Notes under the pieces: model-generated | What the model was told of the DNA's origin: nothing | The model's database searches: none | The model's input: the letters and a program-made list of their open reading frames with translations, nothing else | Assembly (NCBI RefSeq): GCF_002261355.1 | Contig: NZ_NEVU01000001.1 | Coordinates: forward strand, 372,001-436,000 | Direction of reading: 5' to 3' | DNA: 64,000 bases | Source of the DNA: Bordetella genomosp. 12 | GTDB taxonomy: Bacteria; Pseudomonadota; Gammaproteobacteria; Burkholderiales; Burkholderiaceae_B | Made by a program: the position numbers and the translations under genes | Shown here: positions 16,219 through 25,265 of the stretch, piece after piece | Numbering within the stretch: the first letter of the stretch is position 1 | Layout of the letters: each line of letters begins with the position of its first letter

Positions 16219-17478
16219 TTGATCATCGCCTCCGATAGCTACCGGATTTATTTGAGCCGTCGCGTGGCGCCCTTGCTGGTGCTGGGCTTTGCCAGCGGGC
16301 TGCCCCTGGCGCTGACCAGCGGCACCCTGCAGGCCTGGGCCACCGTCGAAGGGGTCTCCCTGCAGGAAATCGGCTTTCTCACGCTGGTGGGCACTGCCTA
16401 CACCCTGAAGTTCCTCTGGGCGCCGCTGATAGACCGCTATGCCCCGCCGTTCCTGGGGCGGCGGCGCAGCTGGATGCTGGTCACGCAGTTGCTGCTGGCC
16501 GTCACCATCATGGGCATGGGGCTGTTGTCGCCGGGCAAGTCGCTCTTGCCGCTGGCATTGCTCGCCGTGCTGGTGGCCTTTCTCTCGGCCTCGCAGGACA
16601 TCGCCTTCGATGCCTATTCCACGGACGTTCTGCACAACAATGAGCGCGGGGCGGGCGCGGCGGTCAAAGTCCTGGGCTATCGGCTGGCCATGCTAGTGTC
16701 CGGCGGCCTTGCCCTGGTGCTGGCCGACCATTGGCTGGGCTGGGGCACCACCTATGTCCTGATGGGCTTTCTCATGTTGGCCGGGGTGCTCGGCACCTTG
16801 TGGGCGCCCGAGCCCGAACGCCCCGCCGCCGCCCCGCGCAGCCTGGGGCGCGCGGTGGTCGAGCCGTTTCGCGAGTTCTTCAGCCGCCGGGGCGCCCTGA
16901 CGCTGTTGGCGCTCATCGTGCTCTACAAGCTGGGAGATGCCTTTGCCGGGGCGTTGTCGACCACCTTCCTGCTGCGCGGCGTGGGGTTCACGCCCACCGA
17001 AGTGGGTACGGTCAACAAGGTCCTGGGCCTGGCCGCGACCATTGTGGGCGCGCTGGCCGGCGGGGCCATCATGGGCCGCTGGGGGCTCTACCGCTCGCTG
17101 ATGGCGTTTGGTCTGCTGCAGGCTGTCTCCAATCTGGGATATTGGGTCATCGCGGTGGCGCCGAAAAGCCTGCCCCTGATGGCCGCGGCCGTGGGCATCG
17201 AGAATCTCTGCGGCGGCCTGGGCACGGCAGCCTTCGTGGCGCTGCTCATGGCGATGTGCAACCGGGCGTTTTCGGCCACGCAGTTCGCCCTGCTGTCCGC
17301 CTTGTCGGCCGTGGGCCGCACCTATCTGGCCGGCCCGCTCACGCCGGTGCTGGTGGCCTACATGGGTTGGGCGGGCTTTTTCATGGTGACGGTGTTCATC
17401 GCCTTGCCGGGGCTGGTGCTGCTTTGGTTGCGCAAAGACGACATCGATGCGCTGGAACGGGACGTTGCGAAGGGCTGA
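16219..17478 (+). CDS. ampG: AmpG-like muropeptide MFS permease
   Basis: A roughly 419-residue MFS protein with about twelve membrane segments. It matches the AmpG group, which imports anhydromuropeptides for peptidoglycan recycling: LVLGFASGLPLALTSGTLQAW at the first segment, LKFLWAPLIDRY in loop 2-3, GRRRSWM, and SQDIAFDAYSTDVL. No ATG lies near the N-terminus. TTG 16219 is the best start, but its GGAG is only one base away, so the true start is uncertain; rare ATC codons follow. It comes 58 bp after metW. AmpG activity feeds ampC induction in other bacteria; no ampR/ampC is here. Confidence 0.88.
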   Translation: MIIASDSYRIYLSRRVAPLLVLGFASGLPLALTSGTLQAWATVEGVSLQEIGFLTLVGTAYTLKFLWAPLIDRYAPPFLGRRRSWMLVTQLLLAVTIMGMGLLSPGKSLLPLALLAVLVAFLSASQDIAFDAYSTDVLHNNERGAGAAVKVLGYRLAMLVSGGLALVLADHWLGWGTTYVLMGFLMLAGVLGTLWAPEPERPAAAPRSLGRAVVEPFREFFSRRGALTLLALIVLYKLGDAFAGALSTTFLLRGVGFTPTEVGTVNKVLGLAATIVGALAGGAIMGRWGLYRSLMAFGLLQAVSNLGYWVIAVAPKSLPLMAAAVGIENLCGGLGTAAFVALLMAMCNRAFSATQFALLSALSAVGRTYLAGPLTPVLVAYMGWAGFFMVTVFIALPGLVLLWLRKDDIDALERDVAKG

Positions 17479-17481
17479 GGC

Positions 17482-17510
17482 TTGCCCGGTGCGGGGTGGA
17501 CGGTGATAAG
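17482..17510 (+). promoter_or_regulatory. Possible promoter of the porin gene
   Basis: TTGCCC (17482-17487), 17-bp spacer, GATAAG (17505-17510), in the 119-bp gap ahead of the porin. The match is moderate only; the leader would be about 80 nt. Confidence 0.35.
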
Positions 17511-17597
17511 GTTGGCCCAGCGTTATCCGCGCTGCCCGGCCTCGAACGCCGGGTGAACAACACAGGGCCGACCCCGCCCGACAACGAGGAGACCTCC

Positions 17598-18665
17598 ATG
17601 AAGCGATACGCCATCGCGTTCGCTGGCCTGTGCATTGCACCGGCCATCCATGCTGAAACCAGCGTCACGCTCTACGGCATTGCCGATGCCAGCCTGCGCT
17701 ATCTGAGCACCAGCAGCGGTGCCACCAATGTCAATGCCAGCCGCTTCTCCATGGAGAACGGCGCCATCTCGAACAGCCGCTGGGGCTTGCGGGGTGTCGA
17801 GGATCTGGGCAACGGCATGACGGCCTTCTTCCGGCTGGAAAGCGGCTTTAATCTGCAAAATGGCGAGCAGTCAGACAGCGGCCGCTTGTTCAACCGTCAC
17901 GCCTATGTCGGCCTGGATGGCGGCCAATGGGGCGCGATCTCGCTGGGCCGCCAGGACACGCCGCTGTTCACCATTCTGGCGGACTCCTACGATCCGCTGA
18001 CGGTGGGCAACTACGCCGAGAACTCCTGGCTGCCGGTCGCCATGTCGCGCGCGCGCAGCTCGGATTCGGTGCGTTACCGCAACGCCAAGCTGGGCGGCTT
18101 TGATTTCATCGTCTCCTATGCGTTTGGCAGTGACTTCGACGACCATCGCCTGGGCAAGCAGGTGGGGACCACGCTGACCTACACCACCGGCCCCTTCTCC
18201 CTGGGCGGCGGCTATCAGAAGACATATTCGGAGAGCAACTCCGATTACCGCCAACAGGTCTGGAACCTGAACGCCAGCTACAAGCTCGAGACCGTCAAGC
18301 TGTTTGCGGGCTATTTCAATGGCCGCGACGAAACCGGTTGGGTCAACGCGGTGGTGGGTAACGCCATGCCCACGACGGGCCTGGACCGCAAGGACAACGG
18401 TTATTTCCTGGGCGCGACCTGGCAGGCCACCGGCCGCTGGGCGCTGACCGGCGCGGCCTACTACGATGTCGCCAAGAATATCCAGGTCGATGGCGACAAG
18501 GGCAAGCGGCTGGCCCTGGTGGGCGTGGCCGAGTACTCCCTGACCAAGCGGACCCAGCTCTATGGCACCGTGGACTACAACAAGGTCTACGACGCCTCGG
18601 CGGTGGATATCGCCGGGCAGAGCTCGCAAGTGGGCGCAGCCGTAGGCATACGCCACATCTTCTGA
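17598..18665 (+). CDS. Gram-negative porin (OmpC/Omp32-like)
   Basis: A 355-residue outer-membrane porin typical of betaproteobacteria. ATG 17598 follows GAGGAG and starts a signal peptide cut near IHA/ETSV. The mature N-terminus SVTLYGIADASLRYL is the family hallmark, followed by SRWGLRGVEDLGNGMTAFF, the loop with FNRHAYVGL, and GAISLGRQDTPL. The protein ends GIRHIF, with the C-terminal Phe needed for barrel assembly. Sixteen-stranded trimeric porins of this type pass small hydrophilic solutes. It ends 24 bp from the convergent usp gene, with a GC hairpin between. Confidence 0.95.
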   Translation: MKRYAIAFAGLCIAPAIHAETSVTLYGIADASLRYLSTSSGATNVNASRFSMENGAISNSRWGLRGVEDLGNGMTAFFRLESGFNLQNGEQSDSGRLFNRHAYVGLDGGQWGAISLGRQDTPLFTILADSYDPLTVGNYAENSWLPVAMSRARSSDSVRYRNAKLGGFDFIVSYAFGSDFDDHRLGKQVGTTLTYTTGPFSLGGGYQKTYSESNSDYRQQVWNLNASYKLETVKLFAGYFNGRDETGWVNAVVGNAMPTTGLDRKDNGYFLGATWQATGRWALTGAAYYDVAKNIQVDGDKGKRLALVGVAEYSLTKRTQLYGTVDYNKVYDASAVDIAGQSSQVGAAVGIRHIF

Positions 18666-18669
18666 CCGT

Positions 18670-18688
18670 GCGGCGGCCTGGCCGCCGC
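18670..18688. terminator. GC hairpin between convergent porin and usp genes
   Basis: GCGGCGG and CCGCCGC arms (within 18670-18688) form a perfect inverted repeat between the two stop codons. No U-run follows, so it would end transcription weakly or act bidirectionally with Rho. Confidence 0.4.
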
Positions 18689-18689
18689 T

Positions 18690-19559
18690 TCAGTCCGCTG
18701 TCTTGTTCTGACGCACGATCAGTACGTCGCAAGGCAGCGCTTCGAGCAGTTTCTCCGCGACGCTGCCGATGGCCGTGCGCAGGATGCCGGTCAGTCCGTG
18801 CGTGCCCGTCACCACCAGATCGCAGCGGCGATTGAAGACGAATTCCGACAGCAGGTTCTCCGGTTGGCCGGGCTCGAGCACGATGTCGGGCGGCGTTCTA
18901 CCGGCCAGCTCGGGGGTGGCGGCCAGAAACGCCTGGGCCTTCTGCAAGGCATCGTTATAAAAGCTGCGCACCACGGTGTCCTGCGGCACGCCCTCTTGCT
19001 GCGCGGGCACCGCGTAGGCATGGAAAAGCGTGATGCGGGCCTGGCCGGCGACCTTGAGCGCGGCACGCAGTGCCTGGCGCGAACCTTCCGAAAAATCGGT
19101 GGCGATCACGACGTCCTGGTAAGGCTTGCGCGGGCGCGCCTTGACGACCAGCACGGGTTGCGTGGCCTGGCGGGCCAGGCGTTCGACGGTGCTGCCCAGC
19201 ATGAGCCGGCCCAGCGTCGTTTCGCGCGCCACGCCGGTCACGATGAGCGAACCATCGAAATGCGCCACCGTATCCAGAATGACGTCCAGCGGATGGCCGT
19301 TGGCGACCACGGCCTCAGTGGCGATGCCGGCGTCGGCCAGATCGTCGGCCAGCCGTCTTTCGGCCAGGGATTTGTGATCGGGAGTCAGGCGCCGCCAGGC
19401 CGGCGTGGTCAGGGCCGTGGCGTGGGGCGCCTCCATGACGTGCAGGGCCACCAGGCGGCAATGTTGCTGGCGGGCCAGCATGATGGCGCGGTCCAGAGCG
19501 CGGTCGCTGCGTGCGCTCAGGTCCGTGGCGAGCAAAATGGAGCCAGCGGGGTCGGTCAT
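18690..19559 (-). CDS. Tandem-domain universal stress protein (UspA family)
   Basis: A 289-residue protein with two UspA domains, residues about 7-147 and 153-283. Each starts with the family beta strand (SILLATDLSARSDRALDRA and DVVIATDFSEGSRQALRAA). The C-terminal domain has the ATP-binding GTHGLTGILRTAIGS motif; the first has a related TGVARETTLGRLMLGS, so both may bind nucleotide. Tandem Usps occur across proteobacteria and relate to stress survival; the specific role is unknown. It lies on the minus strand, divergent from the TRIC-type gene. Confidence 0.9.
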   Translation of the reverse strand: MTDPAGSILLATDLSARSDRALDRAIMLARQQHCRLVALHVMEAPHATALTTPAWRRLTPDHKSLAERRLADDLADAGIATEAVVANGHPLDVILDTVAHFDGSLIVTGVARETTLGRLMLGSTVERLARQATQPVLVVKARPRKPYQDVVIATDFSEGSRQALRAALKVAGQARITLFHAYAVPAQQEGVPQDTVVRSFYNDALQKAQAFLAATPELAGRTPPDIVLEPGQPENLLSEFVFNRRCDLVVTGTHGLTGILRTAIGSVAEKLLEALPCDVLIVRQNKTAD

Positions 19560-19720
19560 GCGTCTACTCCTGGTGGGGTTGCCTGCGGCAGCCGGGGGAG
19601 CGCACGTCTGTGCGGGGGATGCAATGATTGTCCTGCCTATCGTGCCTGAGGGGCTTGACCGCCGTCAACGGCAGGTGGCAGCCCTACAATAGGGCCTCTG
19701 TACCGACCCCTATTGACGGC

Positions 19721-20359
19721 ATGGCCCCCGAAACTTCCACCCTGCTGCTGCATTCGCTCTACCTCGTCGCCATCGTGGCCGAAGCCATGACCGCCGCGCT
19801 CACCGCCGGGCGCCGCGATATGGATTGGGTGGGGGTGTGCGTCATCGCGTGCGTGACGGCGCTCGGCGGCGGATCGATTCGGGACGTCTTGCTGGGCCAC
19901 TATCCCCTGAGCTGGGTCGCGCATCCGGAGTATCTGGCCATGACGGCCGGCGCCGCCCTGCTCACGGCGCTGTGCGCACGCATGTTGCGCCATCTGCGCA
20001 AAGTCTTTCTGCTGCTCGATGCGCTGGGGCTGGTGGCGTTTACCATCATCGGCTGCAAAGTCGCGCAGCAAATGGATCTGTCCTTGCCGGTGGTCATCAT
20101 CAGCGGCGTGATCACCGGTTGCGCGGGCGGCGTGCTGCGCGACGTGCTGTGCAACGATATTCCGCTCTTGTTCCGTAGTGAGCTCTACGCCAGCGTGTCG
20201 CTGCTGACCGGCGGGTTATATATCGCGCTGGACGACTACACCGGGACGAGCAATCTGGCCGTTCCCCTGGCTCTGGTGGCCGGGCTGGCGCTGCGTCTGC
20301 TGGCCTTGCGCTTCAATTGGCAAATGCCGAAGTTCGTCTATCGCGGCGACTGGCATTGA
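19721..20359 (+). CDS. TRIC-type cation channel family membrane protein (YadS-like)
   Basis: A 212-residue inner-membrane protein with two repeats of three helices. Each repeat holds the conserved glycine-rich signature GGG-S/V-x-RD: ALGGGSIRDVLLGH near residue 49 and CAGGVLRDVLCNDIP near residue 137. This is the UPF0126/TRIC family; archaeal and bacterial members form trimeric monovalent-cation channels. The start at ATG 19721 is chosen because upstream codons are not family-like. Physiological role is unknown. It converges with gdhA across a long hairpin. Confidence 0.9.
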   Translation: MAPETSTLLLHSLYLVAIVAEAMTAALTAGRRDMDWVGVCVIACVTALGGGSIRDVLLGHYPLSWVAHPEYLAMTAGAALLTALCARMLRHLRKVFLLLDALGLVAFTIIGCKVAQQMDLSLPVVIISGVITGCAGGVLRDVLCNDIPLLFRSELYASVSLLTGGLYIALDDYTGTSNLAVPLALVAGLALRLLALRFNWQMPKFVYRGDWH

Positions 20360-20376
20360 TGCGGCGCGCCGCCGGC

Positions 20377-20408
20377 CAGGCAAAAGCTCCCTGGGAAGCT
20401 TTTGCCTG
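20377..20408. terminator. Long bidirectional hairpin between convergent TRIC and gdhA genes
   Basis: A 12-bp perfect stem, CAGGCAAAAGCT (20377-20388) with its complement at 20397-20408, has an 8-nt loop. The A/T blocks inside the stem give each strand a partial U-rich 3' arm. It is placed midway between the two stop codons and fits a shared terminator. Confidence 0.65.
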
Positions 20409-20422
20409 AGACTGCCGGTCGA

Positions 20423-21760
20423 TCAGTACAGACCTTGCTGCAGCATGGCGTCGGCCACCTTGACGAAGCCAGCGATATTGGCGCCGTCCAGGTAGTTGAC
20501 GTAGCCCGATTCGGCATGGCCGTGGCGCACGCAGTTCTCGTGGATGTCGCACATGATGGCGTGCAGGCGCTGGTCGACGTCTTCGCGCGTCCAGGCCAGG
20601 CGGCCCGAGTTCTGGCTCATTTCCAGGCCCGAGACGGCCACGCCGCCGGCGTTGCTGGCTTTGCCGGGCGCGTACAGCACATGCGCGTCGATGAAGGCCT
20701 GAGCGGCGGCCAGGGTGGCCGGCATATTGGCGCCTTCGGCCACGCACTTCACGCCGTTGTCGATCAGGGTGCGGGCGTCGTTCTCATCCAGTTCGTTCTG
20801 GGTGGCGCACGGCAGCGCCACGTCCACCGGGACCTGCCAGGGGCGAACACCCGGCAGGAAACGCAGGCCCAGTTGTTGCGCATAGTCTTCGACGCGGCCG
20901 CGTTGCACGTTCTTGACGTGCATCAGGGCGTGGAGCTTTTCCGGCGTGAAGCCGGCTTCGTCCAATACCGTGCCGCCGGAGTCGGAGACCGTCAGCACGC
21001 GCGCGCCCAGGGCCATGGCCTTCTCGACCGCGTATTGCGCCACGTTGCCGGAGCCGGAGACCGACACGCGCAGGCCGTCAAACGACATGCTCACGCGGCG
21101 CAGCATCTGCTCGGCGAAGTACACCGTGCCGTAGCCGGTCGCTTCGGGACGAATCAGGCTGCCGCCGAAGGTCAGGCCCTTGCCGGTGAAGACGGCCGCC
21201 GCCGAATTCGACAGCTTTTTCATCATGCCGGCCATGAAGCCGACCTCACGGCCGCCCACGCCAATGTCGCCGGCCGGCACGTCGGTATCCGGGCCCAGGT
21301 GACGATAGAGTTCGATCATGAGCGCCTGGCAGAAGCGCATCACTTCTGCATCGGACTTGCCCTTGGGGTCGAAATCCGAGCCGCCCTTGCCGCCGCCCAT
21401 GGGCAGGGTGGTCAGGGCATTTTTCAGCGTCTGTTCGAAGGCCAGAAACTTCAGGACCGACAGGTTCACGCTGGGGTGAAAGCGCATGCCGCCCTTGAAC
21501 GGACCGATGGCCGAGCTGTGTTGGACGCGGAACGCACGATTGACCTGGGCACGGCCCTTGTCATCGGTCCAGCACACGCGGAACTGAATCACGCGCTCGG
21601 GTTCGACCAGGCGCTCGAGCAGCGCCTGCTGACCATAGTGCGGATTCTTCTCGATGAATGGCCACAAGCTGCCCATGACCTCGTGGACGGCTTGCATGAA
21701 TTCGGGCTGATGGGGATCGCGGCTCGCGACGCGGCTCAGGAAGTCGTTCAATGACTGCAT
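20423..21760 (-). CDS. gdhA: NADP-specific glutamate dehydrogenase
   Basis: A 445-residue enzyme starting at ATG 21760 (MQSLNDFLSRVASRDPHQ); E. coli GdhA has 447. It interconverts 2-oxoglutarate plus ammonium with glutamate. Seen are the substrate site FKGGMRFHPSVNLSVLKFLA, the catalytic-Lys block PMGGGKGGSDFDPKGKS, GDIGVGGREVGFM and the dinucleotide fold VSVSGSGNVAQYA. GGAG lies about eleven bases before the start. The upstream interval is unusually AT-rich with several repeats, implying regulation by nitrogen or carbon supply (inference). Confidence 0.97.
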   Translation of the reverse strand: MQSLNDFLSRVASRDPHQPEFMQAVHEVMGSLWPFIEKNPHYGQQALLERLVEPERVIQFRVCWTDDKGRAQVNRAFRVQHSSAIGPFKGGMRFHPSVNLSVLKFLAFEQTLKNALTTLPMGGGKGGSDFDPKGKSDAEVMRFCQALMIELYRHLGPDTDVPAGDIGVGGREVGFMAGMMKKLSNSAAAVFTGKGLTFGGSLIRPEATGYGTVYFAEQMLRRVSMSFDGLRVSVSGSGNVAQYAVEKAMALGARVLTVSDSGGTVLDEAGFTPEKLHALMHVKNVQRGRVEDYAQQLGLRFLPGVRPWQVPVDVALPCATQNELDENDARTLIDNGVKCVAEGANMPATLAAAQAFIDAHVLYAPGKASNAGGVAVSGLEMSQNSGRLAWTREDVDQRLHAIMCDIHENCVRHGHAESGYVNYLDGANIAGFVKVADAMLQQGLY

Positions 21761-22262
21761 GAAAAAAAGTCTCCGGTAATGCTGCATAGCGGTGCCAGAT
21801 GAATCAACTCGGTGCATCGTTTGATCGAAAACGGTGCGTCGCCATCAAAAAGCACTGATTTGGTGCGCGGATTGTAGGGAGGTTTTTTGCACCGCGGCAG
21901 GGGGGTCGAGCACCGGCTTCTTGTCGCCAATTTCGCTTATTAAACGGGGACGCATTATTATCGGGGCGGTTTGAAATAAGCGATTTCAGGAGTGACATTT
22001 TTCCTTGAGTGGCGTCTTATTTTCAATAAAATCAATGAAATATATAATACGTCCCCAATAAAATGAGAACAAATCACACGCTTGATTGACGGCTTCCTGA
22101 AAACCCATCCCCAATTTTGTCGGGTAATTCAAAAGGGTCAAAAAAATTTCGCCCATTGTTTTGTCCCCTTTTTATTTGTCGCCTCCAGGCCTCCAATCCA
22201 GGTGATCTCGTTATAGTTGAGGCCCCTGGCTCTTTGCGCCGCCACCTGCTTCTGGAATTTCT
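21761..22262. other. AT-rich divergent regulatory region between gdhA and xthA
   Basis: About 500 bp without a believable gene and of lower GC than its surroundings. It holds four same-strand GGTGC motifs (21791, 21811, 21833, 21862), an exact inverted pair CGCTTATT/AATAAGCG (21934-21941 and 21975-21982), and an inverted pair GGGGACG/CGTCCCC (21946-21952 and 22050-22056) flanked by similar AT-rich sequence. A minus-strand -10-like TACAAT (near 21881-21886) may serve gdhA. Short open frames here lack ribosome-binding sites. Confidence 0.6.
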
Positions 22263-23045
22263 ATGTTGCGAGTCATTTCCGCCAACCTGAACGGCATCCG
22301 GTCTGCCAACACCAAAGGCTTTTTCGACTGGATGGGTCAGCAGGACGCCGATTTTGTTTGCGTCCAGGAACTCAAGGCGCAGGAGGCGGATATCGCGCCG
22401 GCCATGAAAGCGCCCGGCCCCTGCCAGGGTTATTTCCATTACGCCGAGAAAAAAGGCTATAGCGGCGTGGGCATTTACACGCCGCACCAACCGGACGATG
22501 TCGTCATTGGCCTGGGCGTGCCCGAAATCGATGCCGAGGGCCGTTACATCGAACTGGTCTATCCCAAGCTGTCGGTGGTCTCGGTTTACCTGCCCTCGGG
22601 TTCCAGCGGCGAGCACCGGCAAACGGCCAAATACCATTTCATGGCGCATTTCTACCGCCATCTGGGCGATCTGATCGCGCGTGGCCGTGAGGTGGTCATT
22701 TGCGGCGACTGGAATATCGCCCACAAGGAAGCCGACCTCAAAAACTGGAAAGGCAACTTGAAGAACAGCGGCTTTCTGCCCGAGGAGCGTGCCTGGCTGA
22801 CGCGGGTTTTCGACGAATTGAAATGGGTCGATGTCTATCGCCGCCTGGCGCCGACGGCCACCGGCGAGGGTTACACCTGGTGGAGCAACCGCGGCCAGGC
22901 ATGGGCCAAGAACGTGGGCTGGCGCATCGATTACCACGTCGCCAGCAATGGCCTGGCTGACACGGCGCGCCGCGCCGCCATCTACAAAGAGGCCCGCTTC
23001 AGCGACCACGCGCCTTTGACCATCGACTACGATTACGCGCTGTAA
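22263..23045 (+). CDS. xthA: Exodeoxyribonuclease III
   Basis: A 260-residue ExoIII/APE-type nuclease. Its Mg-dependent active site is complete: Asn in [11 protein letters not shown] (residue about 7), Glu in CVQELKAQ (residue about 36), [18 protein letters not shown] (Asp/Asn pair), and the C-terminal [12 protein letters not shown] with the catalytic Asp-His. It cleaves at abasic sites and removes 3' blocks during base excision repair. It starts at ATG 22263 with no close upstream gene and is followed after 46 bp by pyrE on the same strand. Confidence 0.96.
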   Translation: MLRVISANLNGIRSANTKGFFDWMGQQDADFVCVQELKAQEADIAPAMKAPGPCQGYFHYAEKKGYSGVGIYTPHQPDDVVIGLGVPEIDAEGRYIELVYPKLSVVSVYLPSGSSGEHRQTAKYHFMAHFYRHLGDLIARGREVVICGDWNIAHKEADLKNWKGNLKNSGFLPEERAWLTRVFDELKWVDVYRRLAPTATGEGYTWWSNRGQAWAKNVGWRIDYHVASNGLADTARRAAIYKEARFSDHAPLTIDYDYAL

Positions 23046-23091
23046 ATCGCGGATAATGGCGGGGTTTGCCATCCTGATTCGGAACCCCCGC

Positions 23092-23760
23092 ATGTCCTCC
23101 ACTACCGCCACCGATTTCGTCCGTTTCGCCCTTGACGAGGGTGTGCTGCGCTTTGGCAGCTTCAAGGTCAAATCCGGCAGGATCAGCCCTTATTTCTTCA
23201 ACGCCGGGCTGTTCAACAGCGGCCGTTCGGTGGGCAAGCTGGCAGGCTTTTATGCTCAGGCGCTGCTGGATTCCGGCGTGGAATTCGACATGCTTTTCGG
23301 GCCGGCCTACAAGGGCATCCCCCTGTCGACGGCCACGGCGGTGGCGCTGGCCTCGCATCCGCAGGCGGGCGGGCGCGACATCCCCTTTGCCTACAACCGC
23401 AAGGAAGCCAAGGATCACGGCGAGGGGGGCACGCTGGTCGGCGCGCCCCTGGCCGGCAAGGTCGTCATCATCGATGACGTGATCACCGCGGGCACTTCGG
23501 TGCGCGAGTCGGTGGAGATCATCCGCGCGGCCGGCGCCCAGCCTGCCGCCGTGCTGATCGCCATGGATCGCATGGAGCGCGCCGGTCCGGACGATGCCCT
23601 GTCGCCGCATTCGGCGGTGCAGGATGTTGCCAACACGTATGGCATCCCCGTGGTGAGCATTGCGTCGCTGGCCGACATCCTCAAACTGCTCGAAGATGAC
23701 GGCCAGTTTGCGGCCCATCGTGAGTCGGTGCTGGCTTATCGCCAGAAATACGGCGTCTGA
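23092..23760 (+). CDS. pyrE: Orotate phosphoribosyltransferase
   Basis: A 222-residue type I phosphoribosyltransferase. It makes orotidine 5'-phosphate from orotate and PRPP in pyrimidine synthesis. The PRPP-binding motif [13 protein letters not shown] lies near residues 123-135, with [18 protein letters not shown] near the N-terminus and [10 protein letters not shown] with the loop Lys after it. ATG 23092 is chosen over an upstream in-frame ATG because the family N-terminus fits. It ends 45 bp from the convergent gatB. Confidence 0.96.
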   Translation: MSSTTATDFVRFALDEGVLRFGSFKVKSGRISPYFFNAGLFNSGRSVGKLAGFYAQALLDSGVEFDMLFGPAYKGIPLSTATAVALASHPQAGGRDIPFAYNRKEAKDHGEGGTLVGAPLAGKVVIIDDVITAGTSVRESVEIIRAAGAQPAAVLIAMDRMERAGPDDALSPHSAVQDVANTYGIPVVSIASLADILKLLEDDGQFAAHRESVLAYRQKYGV

Positions 23761-23766
23761 GCCCGG

Positions 23767-23795
23767 CGCGGCGGCACCCGCAAGGTGCCGCCGCG
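23767..23795. terminator. 12-bp GC hairpin between convergent pyrE and gatB
   Basis: CGCGGCGGCACC (23767-23778) pairs perfectly with 23784-23795 across a 5-nt loop. There is no U-run on either strand; probable shared transcription barrier. Confidence 0.5.
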
Positions 23796-23805
23796 GCCGG
23801 CTGGC

Positions 23806-25263
23806 TCAGGCCGACAGCTTGGCCTTGAGCAGTTCGTTGACCTGCTGCGGATTGGCCTTGCCGCGTGCGGCCTTCATGATCTGGCCCACCAGGGAATTGA
23901 AGGCCTTTTCCTTGCCGGCGCGGTACTCCGCCACGATGGCGGGGTTGGCGGCCAGCACCTCGTCGATCATGGTGCCGATGGCGCCGCTGTCGCTGATCTG
24001 CTTGAGGCCGCGCGCCGCGATGATGGCGTCGGGGTCGGCGCCATTTTCGCCTGCCCACATGGCGGCAAACACGTCGCGGGCGATCTTATTGGAGATCGTG
24101 CCATCGACGATGCGGTTGATGAGCGCGGCCAGTTGCCCGGCCTGCACCGGCGCGGCGGCGAGCTCTTTTTCTTCGCGGTTCAGCGTGGCGGTGACCTCAC
24201 CCATGATCCAGTTGGCCGCCAGCTTGGCCTGGCCGGCCGGTAGCGCGCGGGCCGTTTCTTCGAAGTAGGCCGCCATGGCGCGGCTGACGGTGAGTTGCGC
24301 CGCATCATAGGCCGACAGGCCGTAGTCGGCCTCGAAGCGCGCGCGCATGGCGCTGGGCAGCTCCGGCATGCCGGCGCGCACGGCGTCCACCCATTCCGGG
24401 CTGATGACCAGCGTGGGCAGGTCGGGATCGGGGAAGTAGCGGTAATCGTGCGCATCTTCCTTGCTGCGCATGCTGCGCGTTTCATCGCGATCCGCGTCGT
24501 ACAGGCGGGTTTCCTGCACGACGGTGCCGCCGTCTTCGATCAGCTCGATCTGGCGGCGGGCTTCGTACTGGATGGCGCGCTCGAGAAAACGGAAGGAGTT
24601 CACGTTCTTGATTTCGGCGCGTGTGCCGAACTCGGCATGCCCGCGCGGGCGCACCGAGACGTTGGCGTCGCAGCGGAAGGAGCCTTCCTGCATATTGCCA
24701 TCGCAGATACCGAGCCAAACGACCAGGCTGTGCAGGGCGCGCGCGTAGGCCACGGCCTCGGCGGCAGAGCGCATTTCCGGTTCGGTGACGATCTCCAGCA
24801 AGGGCGTGCCGGCGCGATTCAGATCGATGCCGCTGGCCGGCGCGCCGTTGCCCAGATGAAAGTCGTCGTGCAGCGATTTGCCGGCGTCTTCCTCGAGGTG
24901 GGCGCGCGTGAGGTTGATGGTTTTTTCTTCTTCGCCCACGAAGAAGGACAGCGTGCCGCCTTGCACCACGGGCAGCTCGTACTGGCTGATCTGATAGCCC
25001 TTGGGCAGATCGGGGTAGAAGTAGTTTTTACGCGCGAACACCGAGCGCGGCGCCACGTGGGCGCCGATGGCCAGGCCGAACAGGATGGCGCGTTCGGCCG
25101 CGCCGCGATTCATGACGGGCAGGCTGCCCGGCAGCGCCAGATCCACCACATTGGCCTGGGTGTTGGGCGCGGCGCCGAAGCGGGTGCTGCTGCCCGAGAA
25201 AATCTTGGATGCGGTGGAGAGCTGGACATGGGTTTCCAGTCCGATGACGATTTCCCATTCCAT
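23806..25263 (-). CDS. gatB: Asp/Glu-tRNA amidotransferase subunit B
   Basis: A 485-residue GatB. It activates misacylated Glu-tRNA(Gln) or Asp-tRNA(Asn) by phosphorylation and binds the tRNA tail domain. The N-terminal cradle carries [14 protein letters not shown] and [14 protein letters not shown]; the C-terminal YqeY-like domain includes [15 protein letters not shown]-type residues at its end ([15 protein letters not shown]). It is the last gene of gatCAB, 2 bp after gatA. Presence of the full complex suggests the cell makes Gln- or Asn-tRNA by the indirect route. Confidence 0.97.
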   Translation of the reverse strand: MEWEIVIGLETHVQLSTASKIFSGSSTRFGAAPNTQANVVDLALPGSLPVMNRGAAERAILFGLAIGAHVAPRSVFARKNYFYPDLPKGYQISQYELPVVQGGTLSFFVGEEEKTINLTRAHLEEDAGKSLHDDFHLGNGAPASGIDLNRAGTPLLEIVTEPEMRSAAEAVAYARALHSLVVWLGICDGNMQEGSFRCDANVSVRPRGHAEFGTRAEIKNVNSFRFLERAIQYEARRQIELIEDGGTVVQETRLYDADRDETRSMRSKEDAHDYRYFPDPDLPTLVISPEWVDAVRAGMPELPSAMRARFEADYGLSAYDAAQLTVSRAMAAYFEETARALPAGQAKLAANWIMGEVTATLNREEKELAAAPVQAGQLAALINRIVDGTISNKIARDVFAAMWAGENGADPDAIIAARGLKQISDSGAIGTMIDEVLAANPAIVAEYRAGKEKAFNSLVGQIMKAARGKANPQQVNELLKAKLSA

Positions 25264-25265
25264 GG

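Noticed and set aside
16731-17597. Upstream part of the open frame that runs into the porin gene
   Set aside because: It is out of frame with the AmpG-like permease over the same DNA; the porin starts at ATG 17598 with a signal peptide and a good ribosome-binding site.
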